In this document: one piece after another, positions 10,601 through 17,602 of the stretch
Numbering within the stretch: the first letter of the stretch is position 1
Layout: each line of letters begins with the position of its first letter
Assembly (NCBI GenBank): GCA_903851385.1
Contig: CAINOC010000007.1
Span: forward strand, 1-56,860
Reading direction: 5' to 3'
Origin: an uncultured Chlorobiaceae bacterium
GTDB taxonomy: Bacteria > Bacteroidota > Chlorobiia > Chlorobiales > Chlorobiaceae
DNA: 56,860 nucleotides
Program-made: the position numbers and the translations under genes
Notes under the pieces: generated by a model
What the model was told of the DNA's origin: nothing
The model's input: the letters and a program-made list of their open reading frames with translations, nothing else
Database searches by the model: none

Positions 10601-11247
10601 TCGACCTTTATTGCAACAAGTCCATAAAGATCCATGTTGAGTGTGATTCCTTGCCCGACAGCTAACCCGGCCAAACCTTTCGACGTTATCATGGTTCCTG
10701 AATTCTCGACAGAGCTGCCGAGAAGTGCAGCGAAGCCGGCACTAATGTTGCCCTGATTGATTACTGAGGCGGCAGGGCTGGTTTTAATAAACTTGTATTT
10801 TTCTGAGAGGAAATCACTGTCCCTTATTCCGAGAGTTGATGCAACCAGTCCTCCAGCGTTTATAGAGGATCCTGGTGCAAACAGCACCCCAGCAGAGTTA
10901 ATCAGAAAGAGTTGTCCGTTGGCCGTGAGTGACCCGAAAATTTCTGAAGGATTGTTGCCCAAGACCCGATTGAGCAGTATCGATTGGCTTGTTGGTTGGG
11001 TAATGTTGACCGATTCACCTTTACCGATATTGAAAGAGTCCCAGTTGATGATGGCCCGGTTGCTTCCCTGAACGATATGCATTTCGGCAGACGATGGTGT
11101 GCTGATAGTGGCTTTTCCAGCTGCCGTTTGACCATTGATGGGTAATGCATGAGTTTTGCCCGCCAGAAGGAGTATGAGTGTCACGACGGAAGTGGTAAGC
11201 CAGTTGTTCCTGGTCATGTTCCAGCAAAAGCGATACACTGTGTTCAT
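4606..11247 (-). CDS. TpsA giant exoprotein, filamentous-haemagglutinin-like adhesin with tandem repeats
   Basis: This 2213-residue protein begins with an extended signal (MNTVYRFCWN, like the ESPR of autotransporters and TPS proteins) and a haemagglutination-activity/TPS domain to about residue 270 (INSAGVLFAPGSSINAGGLVAST). Residues about 530-1280 hold 12 degenerate repeats built on NSLVGSxxNDxxG, ALTNGNYVVSS and AGAVTWGNG. Residues about 1550-2030 hold MBG/YDG-type beta domains (ITLQATxxSKIYGExDPxL). The last 100 residues look like a cadherin/He_PIG Ig-like domain (SWMSFDPKQKVLSGTPP). The architecture predicts a secreted, surface-displayed adhesin exported by the downstream TpsB. The C-terminus does not look like a CdiA toxin domain. 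Confidence 0.88.
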   Translation of the reverse strand: MNTVYRFCWNMTRNNWLTTSVVTLILLLAGKTHALPINGQTAAGKATISTPSSAEMHIVQGSNRAIINWDSFNIGKGESVNITQPTSQSILLNRVLGNNPSEIFGSLTANGQLFLINSAGVLFAPGSSINAGGLVASTLGIRDSDFLSEKYKFIKTSPAASVINQGNISAGFAALLGSSVENSGTMITSKGLAGLAVGQGITLNMDLYGLVAIKVDEATYNAQIKNSGIIEANGGNVVMTATAADALLSTVVNNSGKVRAGSITEKNGNVVIESGTIINSGIIEAENKIDVSAAGAMINTGKLITKEIKVSANNLIDAGSWESGNILIHATGSMEQTVASTISADGDYGGYISISAGKSLYLSGTLSASGSAFQGGEIRITAPETILAGTKVKTDGVNGGGRILIGGGWQGNDNTLANAASTLITSSSKLTANALAKGNGGTVVLWSNQSTSFSGTIEAEGGINYGNGGKVEVSSHDKLSFDGNVVTASPEGENGLLLLDPRNITIETNPTAQTFALIPLLDANPMIGNQHGSGKIIELANGNIIVSSPSDDFVATDAGAVRLYRQDGTLLSMLTGSTANDMVGNNVTALAGNNNAIVSTTNWSSSGLANAGAVTWIDGATGLSGNVSAINSLVGSSVNDCVGSAITALTNGNYVVSSPHWNSNTGAASWGDGATVGNRLTGTISDVNSLVGSSPNDAIGTNVTVLTNGNYVVSSGNWDKVNADNTIVMDAGAVTWCDGRGGTTGAVSAINSLIGSTKNDIIGTSDANSNNVTALTNGNYVACSGYWDNGKALNAGAVTWGNGIGGTIGAVSADNSLVGSKTGNEVGYGNGATIALSNGNYVVTSALWDNGTATNAGAVTWGNGRGGTVGVVSALNSLVGSTKNDYIGSDDTASNNVTALRNGNYAVSSKYWDNGTVVDAGAVTWGNGLGGTIGTIHASNSLMGSLPNDRVGSLVTALSNGHYVVGSPNWNNGAGAVTWGNGEAGGTRLTGTISVDNSLVGSSATDGIGSSVIALTNGHYVVASPNWNSDAGAVSWGNGEAGGTRLKGEISADNSLIGSSGNDGIGRSITVLTNGNYVASSGYWDKINADNSVVTDAGAVTWGNGSGGTTGIVSGSNSLIGSTKNDYAGSDDLRSNNVIALPNGNYVVSSKFWDNNSAVNAGGVTWGDGLGGTVGAISTANSLVGSRTGNQVGSVTVLPSSNYVVTSLLWDNGSATNAGAVTWGNGVKGSVGTVTLLNSMTGSAKEYQMGSGEITPLTVGDMKGCFVVSSPAWLNSTGRVDIFVPAPVTQKYTSNPGMDNSFTPDEITTLLNSGENVILKANNDITVNSDIFSSNPGINSGNLALNAGRSILMNASIFIRNGNLTLTANDSTDSGVVDAYRADGSAVITMGAGSSINTGNGSVTIELRDGAGNTNRESGDITLRDITAGTISAVNNGLTTGSGITLASGTLGANATSGSSIVLAGRDFDNSEGGILYTFGTARWLVYSGNPGATIKDGLTSDFRHYNSSYSNYAPKEVSESGNGFIYTSAAGAISVSPTLVSGSASNIYGTAPTATFGYTLSSSDNEDTLGNIGLTGTMIVTGAPTAASNAGSYTINYGGGLSSSIGLTFTAGTGLRYTVDKRSINISANAMSKIYGDADHTMNWLAESQTGNRGLIPGDSFSGALGRTAGENIGTFAINQGSLGNSNYTINYNGSNLTIKPRPITLQATATSRIYGENDPKLAVAISSGSLGSVTVNDALSDVTGTLTRQTGSGVGSYDIDLGAGTKAGNYAITFANDNNAFSITQRPIIISADDKSKTYSITDPKLTWVAEPKSSGRGAIYGDGDSFSGTLGRAAGENVGTYAINQGSLNNNNYLISLTAADLTITARPITLHATLKSKIYGEPDPNLAVSITSGTLGSVTVSDELSDITGTLTRQAGDSVGSYDISLGSGNKAGNYAVTFATDNNAFSITQRPIIISADAKSKSYGESDPILTWQSNSLSTGRGLIPGDSFSGALERTDGENAGTYAINQGTLGNSNYKISFNDANLTINKSMLTLSTTVTAENNTTSKIHAIQQQASHDGDNTGNSKEFFRTSMTINTPPVITTLDLPVNPNSKWSSGESSQTLKPDRASAAHDFFAVSTIEAHEPAMAFFILPIPQGTFKHNNPEAVISIEVRLVNGSSIPSWMSFDPKQKVLSGTPPQDAKGKYQVELIAKDQFGGEARTVVFVNVG
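7400..9640 (-). repeat. 12-unit degenerate coding tandem repeat within the TpsA gene
   Basis: Units of roughly 55-70 codons recur, each with NSL(V/I)GS, a spacer ending in G, then ALTNGNYVVSS, a WDN or WNS, and AGAVTWGNG. Counting the GS-xx-D/N-x-x-G boundary gives 12 units from the LTGSTANDMVG at the N-terminal side to NSMTGSAKEYQMG. Some neighbouring units share long near-identical nucleotide stretches, which suggests recent duplication or conversion. Confidence 0.75.
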
Positions 11248-11868
11248 TGAAATGAGGGTTTAGATTCCGCTCTGACTTTATGGCGTAATGGTCTAACATA
11301 TTTCATCTGCTTCAGGCTTCATAGCTTTCGCCTGACAGAGGCAACTGGCTTGTTCAAAATCAATGTTCGTCTTGCATGAGGAAAAATCGACATCCCCCTT
11401 ACTCTGCAAACAGCGACAGGAGCTTTTAATTACATGCTCCCATCTCTTTGCTGCTTTCAGTATCGCTCCGTGCAGAGTTGAAGTAACCAATGGTGATAAA
11501 AAGCGTCCGGCAGATGGTTGTATTTCTCTCTGGATAATTGTCGTTGCCATAAGAAAACGATTTACTTTTATTGTACGCTATTGTTTGAATTATAAATACG
11601 CATTATTTGCGTAATCGCAAAAAAAAGTCTGAAACATTGTTCCTATGTATGACGAGTGCAATTTAAAGTTATGGTTTATGGGGAGGGTGTAAAGAAGTGC
11701 GCTGCAGCATCCTTATTCCTGGGTTCGAGCATTGCATGAGGGTGTTTTTTAAAAATTCGTTAGCTTCGCAGATGAACTGTTAAAGAGGCTTTACTTTTAT
11801 CTCTTTACAGAGAGAATGTTATTGTTTCCGGAATTTTATCAGTGCGGTTCGGAGCCGTTTTTTTACCT
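11248..11868. other. 621-base intergenic region between divergent tpsA and cysE
   Basis: This AT-rich region must hold both promoters. On the minus strand an 85-codon frame at 11293-11550 (beginning MATTIIQREIQPSAG, with SCRC and CLC cysteine pairs) is open and has acceptable codon use, but it lacks a ribosome-binding site and any family I know. The stretch 11600-11840 shows no coding potential and no clear regulatory palindrome. Confidence 0.4.
11293..11550 (-). CDS. possible small cysteine-containing protein upstream of tpsA
   Basis: An 85-codon open frame just upstream of and co-directional with the tpsA gene. It has no recognisable domain, signal peptide or transmembrane segment; two cysteine pairs (CRC, CLC) and one single cysteine lie in the second half. 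No Shine-Dalgarno precedes the ATG. It is listed because the frame looks coding-like and lies in an otherwise empty 600-base gap. It may equally be chance. Confidence 0.22.
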   Translation of the reverse strand: MATTIIQREIQPSAGRFLSPLVTSTLHGAILKAAKRWEHVIKSSCRCLQSKGDVDFSSCKTNIDFEQASCLCQAKAMKPEADEIC

Positions 11869-12669
11869 ATGGGGATAGATATCAAGAATATCTGGTCAAT
11901 GATGACGAGCGAGGCCGCCAATGAGTGTGTCCGCGATCCTGATATCCGGATTTTTCTGGAGCAGCATATTACAAGCCAGGATGATTTTAGTTCATCTCTG
12001 GCCATGCTCCTCTCCGTTAAACTTGGGTCAAAGCATTTTCCCCCCCTTGTGCTGCAGGGGTTATTTGATGATTTTTACCGTCAGTTCCCTGCGGCTGTAG
12101 AGTATGCGGTCTTTGATCTGGTTGCCACGAAGGAGCGCGATCCTGCTGCGGTGCATTATTTCGAGATTATGCTTTTTATGAAAGGTTATCAGGCCTTACA
12201 GGCTTATCGGCTTTCACATTGGCTTTGGGAAAAGGGGCGCAAAACAATGGCTTATTTTATCCAGAACCGCATGTCGGAGGTTTTTGCTGTCGATATTCAT
12301 CCCGCAGCGGTTATTGGAAAGGGTATTTTACTTGATCATGCGACCAGTCTTGTGATTGGTGAAACGGCGGTGGTTGAAGATAATGTTTCGATTCTGCATG
12401 AGGTGACGCTTGGTGGAACAGGCAAGGATACTGGTGATCGTCATCCGAAAGTGAGAAAGTCAGTGATGATTGGTGCCGGAGCAAAAATTCTTGGCAATGT
12501 CGAGATAGGTGAAGGAGCGAAGGTTGGAGCAGGAAGTGTTGTCCTTGACGATGTTCCTCCTCATTACACGGTTGTCGGAGTTCCGGCCCAGATTGTTGGT
12601 AAAACCGAGGTTCAGGAGCCTTCTCTTGAAATGAACCAACAAGTGGTCACTACCGGAAAAGAAGGCTAG
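11869..12669 (+). CDS. cysE: serine O-acetyltransferase CysE
   Basis: CysE acetylates serine with acetyl-CoA to give O-acetylserine, the committed step to cysteine. The N-terminal helical SATase domain (IWSMMTSEAANE ... DLVATKERDPA) is followed by a left-handed beta-helix with hexapeptide repeats (VMIGAGAKILGNVEIGEGAKVGAGSVV). The active-site histidines lie in LDHATSLVIGE and LHEVTLGGTGKDTGDRHPK. The start is uncertain: a GTG at 11842 adds nine residues, while the ATG at 11869 gives MGIDIKNIWSMM, closer to family N-termini. It ends eight bases before the convergent aroC. Confidence 0.9.
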   Translation: MGIDIKNIWSMMTSEAANECVRDPDIRIFLEQHITSQDDFSSSLAMLLSVKLGSKHFPPLVLQGLFDDFYRQFPAAVEYAVFDLVATKERDPAAVHYFEIMLFMKGYQALQAYRLSHWLWEKGRKTMAYFIQNRMSEVFAVDIHPAAVIGKGILLDHATSLVIGETAVVEDNVSILHEVTLGGTGKDTGDRHPKVRKSVMIGAGAKILGNVEIGEGAKVGAGSVVLDDVPPHYTVVGVPAQIVGKTEVQEPSLEMNQQVVTTGKEG

Positions 12670-12677
12670 ACGAAGTG

Positions 12678-13871
12678 TTAGGTACGAAAGGTATTGCGGA
12701 TGTTCTCACGATAAAGGTTCAGTCTTTGCAGGATTTCATCCAGATGATCGCCACCGAGCTTTTCAAGCAGTGCATTGGCAATTACAGGGGCGACTACGGC
12801 TTCGGCGACCACACCGGCTGCCGGAACTGCACAGGTGTCGCTCCTTTCGAAACGTGAAAGAGTCGGCTGCAGTGTTTCAACGTCAAACGACAGCAGGGGA
12901 GAGACCAGTGAGGAAATCGGTTTCATAGCTGCCCTGAGATGAATGATCTGTCCGCTCGACATGCTTCCTTCGAGTCCTCCAGCCCTGTTGGTTTTTCTTG
13001 TAACGCCATTTTCCTTGTCAAGGTGGAATTCATCGTGTACCTGTGAGCCCGGTTTTCTTGCATTCTCAAAGGCACTCCCTATTTCAACCCCCTTGATGGC
13101 CTGAATGGAAATTATTGCAGCTGCAAGAGCGGCATCAAGCCGCTTGTCGTGCTGCACATAGCTGCCGAAGCCAAGAGGTACCCCGGTGATAAATATTTCA
13201 ATGATCCCCCCCAGAGTGTCTCCCTTTTCTTTCGCTGCATCAATAGCTGCAAGAGCTGCTGCTTCGGTAGTTTTTTCAAGCATGCGTACAGGCGAAAGGT
13301 CGGCCTGTTTTGAAACAGCTTCAGCTCCCTGGCTGAGAAGCTCAGTAAGTCGAAGATCGGGAGCAGCTTCTTCTGCTGGCCCGATAGCCGAAATATAGCT
13401 GCCGATTTCAATGCCTAGTGCTTTGAGAAACACTTTAGAGAGTGTTCCTGCAGCCACCCGTGCGGCAGTTTCTCGAGCAGAAGAGCGCTCGATAACAGGA
13501 CGAATATCGTCAAAGCCAAACTTTATCCGTCCAGCCAGGTCAGCATGGCCTGGTCTTGGAATGCTGATTTTTGTGATTTCCTCATCATGTTTTTCAAACT
13601 GGGCCATGGTGGTTGTCCAGTTTTCCCAATCGCGGTTTTTAATGACCAGTCCGATTGGTGATCCGATTGTTTTTCCAAAACGGATACCGGAGAGGACTTC
13701 AGCCTTGTCTGTCTCTATTTTCATGCGGCCTCCCCGACCATATCCTTGCTGGCGGCGGGCTAACTGGGTATTGATCTCATCGGAGTTTATGGGAACTCCA
13801 GCCGGCATCCCTTCCACTATTGCCGAAAGTGCCGGACCATGTGACTCGCCTGCAGTAAAGTATCGTATCAT
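12678..13871 (-). CDS. aroC: chorismate synthase AroC
   Basis: AroC removes phosphate from EPSP to form chorismate, the last shikimate step, using reduced FMN. Characteristic signatures are visible: the N-terminal MIRYFTAGESHG, GRGGRMKIETD, RPGHADLAG, and RSSARETAARVAAG with its conserved Arg and Ser residues. The length (397 residues) is normal for the bacterial enzyme. A TTG at 13880 would add three residues; the ATG at 13871 matches the family start and is preferred. It lies immediately downstream of the hemB terminator, so it must have its own promoter in or near the hairpin or depend on readthrough. Confidence 0.95.
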   Translation of the reverse strand: MIRYFTAGESHGPALSAIVEGMPAGVPINSDEINTQLARRQQGYGRGGRMKIETDKAEVLSGIRFGKTIGSPIGLVIKNRDWENWTTTMAQFEKHDEEITKISIPRPGHADLAGRIKFGFDDIRPVIERSSARETAARVAAGTLSKVFLKALGIEIGSYISAIGPAEEAAPDLRLTELLSQGAEAVSKQADLSPVRMLEKTTEAAALAAIDAAKEKGDTLGGIIEIFITGVPLGFGSYVQHDKRLDAALAAAIISIQAIKGVEIGSAFENARKPGSQVHDEFHLDKENGVTRKTNRAGGLEGSMSSGQIIHLRAAMKPISSLVSPLLSFDVETLQPTLSRFERSDTCAVPAAGVVAEAVVAPVIANALLEKLGGDHLDEILQRLNLYRENIRNTFRT

Positions 13872-13886
13872 AGCTATCAACAGTAA

Positions 13887-13920
13887 AATGCCCGGCTGTG
13901 TCCTGAATTTACAGCCGGGC
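13887..13920 (-). terminator. rho-independent terminator after hemB
   Basis: gcccggctgt (13890-13899) and acagccgggc (13911-13920) form a perfect 10-bp stem. Read leftward it is followed by ATTTTAC, giving a T-run for hemB transcripts. It lies only 16 bases upstream of the aroC start. Confidence 0.75.
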
Positions 13921-13953
13921 GTTTTAAATGGGTTATTCTTTTTTCAAAAAGGC

Positions 13954-15296
<1,343 letters not shown>

Positions 15297-16289
15297 ATGT
15301 TAAAACAATCCGTTAGTCGCTCTTTTACCCACCAGTTCCGAACAACCTTTCAGCCATCGCCGATAAGTCGTCTGCCAATACAGAGAACGTTCAGACGACC
15401 TAAACAAGATAACAGTGTTCTTACACTCAATCCGGGGAGAAAGTCATTTACACTGCTTTTCGAAGGAGACAGACTTCCATTACCTGCTAACGTTATTCAG
15501 ACGGTTACAGTCTCCTCCGTTGATGAGTCCGTCAACTTTCTTTTGCTGCTTGGTGCAACATGTGAGATTTATATTTCACCTGAATATCGTCAGGCAAATC
15601 CTGATGTTTACGCTGAGGTAAGAAAGCTTTCTTATTCTGCGAGAACGAAAAAGGCACCGTTGGATATGGAGATCGCTGCAGGTCTGATGAAAAAACTGCC
15701 TCTCGACTTGAAACGTCTTTTAAAGAGTCCACTTGCCATAACAGTCGATGATCAAGTTCCATGCGCAATTGAAAAAAAATTCGTTCATAAAAAAAACGAT
15801 TCTAATGTCTTGATTTCAGAGGAAGTTTCTTCTGGATGGTTGCTTTATTTCAATATGTTTAACGATACTGAAGAGCTGTCATTCGATCATGCTTCGGACC
15901 ATGTTCAGGGAATGCTTATGCTTGAAGCTCTGAGACAGGCTGCAATTGCAGCGGCGCATATTCAGGGATTATCTTTTGATGGTGGACTTGCACTTTTGAA
16001 CTATAATACAAACTTTTTTCATTACCTTGAGAACGACGCCCCTATTATTCTCAGAGCATATTGCGGTTTTACTGCTGACGAAACAACTGATGACAGCGAT
16101 GCCCCTATCTATATTCAGGTTATACAGTGGGGGAAGGTTTGCGCCGATGCCACGCTTAAAGCGTTTGCTTTTATGAGTAGCCAACGGTATGAGCAGCAGA
16201 GAGGGCGGGTTGAAAAAATAGCAACAAGAAATAAAATGCAGTTTGAAACCAAAGTCAGCAGAATTCTTGAGGCAGAGCCATTACTATGA
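15297..16289 (+). CDS. AfsA-like hotdog-domain protein (A-factor/gamma-butyrolactone synthase family)
   Basis: A 330-residue protein. Residues about 160-295 match the AfsA domain: a KKNDSNVLISE segment like the start of an AfsA repeat, then DHASDHVQGMLMLEALRQAA at 197-216, the signature helix of this hotdog family, and a C-terminal GKVCADATLKAFAF strand. In Streptomyces, AfsA condenses a beta-ketoacyl-ACP with dihydroxyacetone phosphate to start gamma-butyrolactone signals. Classic AfsA has two repeats; here only the second half is clear, and residues 1-150 are unrecognised apart from a basic N-terminus. It overlaps the next gene by four bases. Signal synthesis is inferred from family and context; the substrate is unknown. 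Confidence 0.72.
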   Translation: MLKQSVSRSFTHQFRTTFQPSPISRLPIQRTFRRPKQDNSVLTLNPGRKSFTLLFEGDRLPLPANVIQTVTVSSVDESVNFLLLLGATCEIYISPEYRQANPDVYAEVRKLSYSARTKKAPLDMEIAAGLMKKLPLDLKRLLKSPLAITVDDQVPCAIEKKFVHKKNDSNVLISEEVSSGWLLYFNMFNDTEELSFDHASDHVQGMLMLEALRQAAIAAAHIQGLSFDGGLALLNYNTNFFHYLENDAPIILRAYCGFTADETTDDSDAPIYIQVIQWGKVCADATLKAFAFMSSQRYEQQRGRVEKIATRNKMQFETKVSRILEAEPLL

Positions 16290-17602
16290 TGCGGGCAGCA
16301 GTCATCGGTTGTGGAATTTCAGGTATTGCTTCGGCATTTTACCTTCGGCAGCGGAATATAGAGGTTGATCTTTATGAATCTGAAGATCGTATAGGCGGTC
16401 GTATTGGCAGTGAATTGCTGCTTGGCCGTTGGCTTGATTTCGGAGGCAAAAATGTTGGAAAAAATTACAGCTTATTCCGCGACTTTGTGCGGGAATGTGG
16501 CATTCATGATTATGAGTATTTTGGTTTTAATACATCACAAATTATTGATGGTCGCGTTGTAAAGATAAATAAGGAGGGGGCCAAACTTTTTAATACCCTT
16601 CGATTTATCAGTTTATGCGGTTTTGACGGTATCCGGAAGCTTTATCCTCATGTCGAGGCAATTCTGAAAGATCGTAGTCAGGGCGTGCTCAACAGCGAGT
16701 ATTTCAACATGCTTGCTGAAAAGTATGACCATGTTTCACTTGCAGGCTATTTGAAAGAACCCTGTTTAAGTCATGTTGTAAGACCGGTTACGGTACGTAT
16801 GAACGGTGCAGAGCCGGATGAATGCTATCCCGGAAATTTCGGTTCCAATCTTGCGCTTATAATTGACAGCTATGAACAGTTAAAAAAAGGCATGCATGGA
16901 ATGCTTGATGCTTTTCAGACCTCAGCTGAGCATAGGTTGCTTAAAATTCTAACAGGTCACCGGGTAACCTCAGTTTCAAGCGGTACGGTTAAAGGTTCTA
17001 TCAGGATAGCTTCCCTGAACAAAGGCGTTCCATCAACAGCAGTTTACGACAAGGTTATTTCAGCGCTTCCCGCTATCCGGCTGAGTCTTCTGCTTGAGGA
17101 GCATCTTCCCGAGGCATCAGGGCTGCTGAGGCAAGTAAGGTATTATCCTGTAGCAGTAGCCATTGTGAAGTATCGCCATGATGTTTTTCAGAAGACCCAG
17201 CGGGCAATGGTGTTCGATCACACTTTTCCTTTAAGCAATATAGGTGCTTATGGCATCAATGATCTCGATCTGGTACGTTATACCTTCAGTGGAAGGGTTT
17301 CGAGAACAGTTATTTCTGATAGTTCAGTTCCTGAAGATGTTGTTGCTCTTGGAGAGAACATTGCCAGCCCATATTTCGCGATAAGAGATAACACGAGATT
17401 GTCTTTTGCTTATCGGTATATCTCCGAAGGATTATGTGCTTATTCGCCCTTCCATTACCGACTGCTTCGGGATATCGATAAAAAGCTTTCCTCCATTACC
17501 GGTTTTGGTGCAACTGGCGATTATCGTCGAGGTGCATCAATTGAGGCTTGTTTCAGGGCTGCCGGTGAATGCGTTGATAAACTACTTGGGAGTGAGCATT
17601 GA
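16286..17602 (+). CDS. FAD-dependent oxidoreductase, amine-oxidase/protoporphyrinogen-oxidase-like
   Basis: A 438-residue flavoprotein with a Rossmann dinucleotide motif at the N-terminus (VIGCGISGIASAFYL, glycines 8, 10 and 13), the following acidic residue (DLYESEDRIGGRI) and a C-terminal FAD-contact region. This layout belongs to the amine oxidase/phytoene desaturase/HemY superfamily. Its start overlaps the stop of the AfsA-like gene (ATGA) and its stop overlaps the start of the kinase gene (TTGA), so the three proteins are likely made in step. A redox step on the product of the AfsA-like protein is a reasonable guess, since A-factor-type lactones are reductively tailored, but the substrate cannot be read from sequence. 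Confidence 0.78.
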   Translation: MMRAAVIGCGISGIASAFYLRQRNIEVDLYESEDRIGGRIGSELLLGRWLDFGGKNVGKNYSLFRDFVRECGIHDYEYFGFNTSQIIDGRVVKINKEGAKLFNTLRFISLCGFDGIRKLYPHVEAILKDRSQGVLNSEYFNMLAEKYDHVSLAGYLKEPCLSHVVRPVTVRMNGAEPDECYPGNFGSNLALIIDSYEQLKKGMHGMLDAFQTSAEHRLLKILTGHRVTSVSSGTVKGSIRIASLNKGVPSTAVYDKVISALPAIRLSLLLEEHLPEASGLLRQVRYYPVAVAIVKYRHDVFQKTQRAMVFDHTFPLSNIGAYGINDLDLVRYTFSGRVSRTVISDSSVPEDVVALGENIASPYFAIRDNTRLSFAYRYISEGLCAYSPFHYRLLRDIDKKLSSITGFGATGDYRRGASIEACFRAAGECVDKLLGSEH

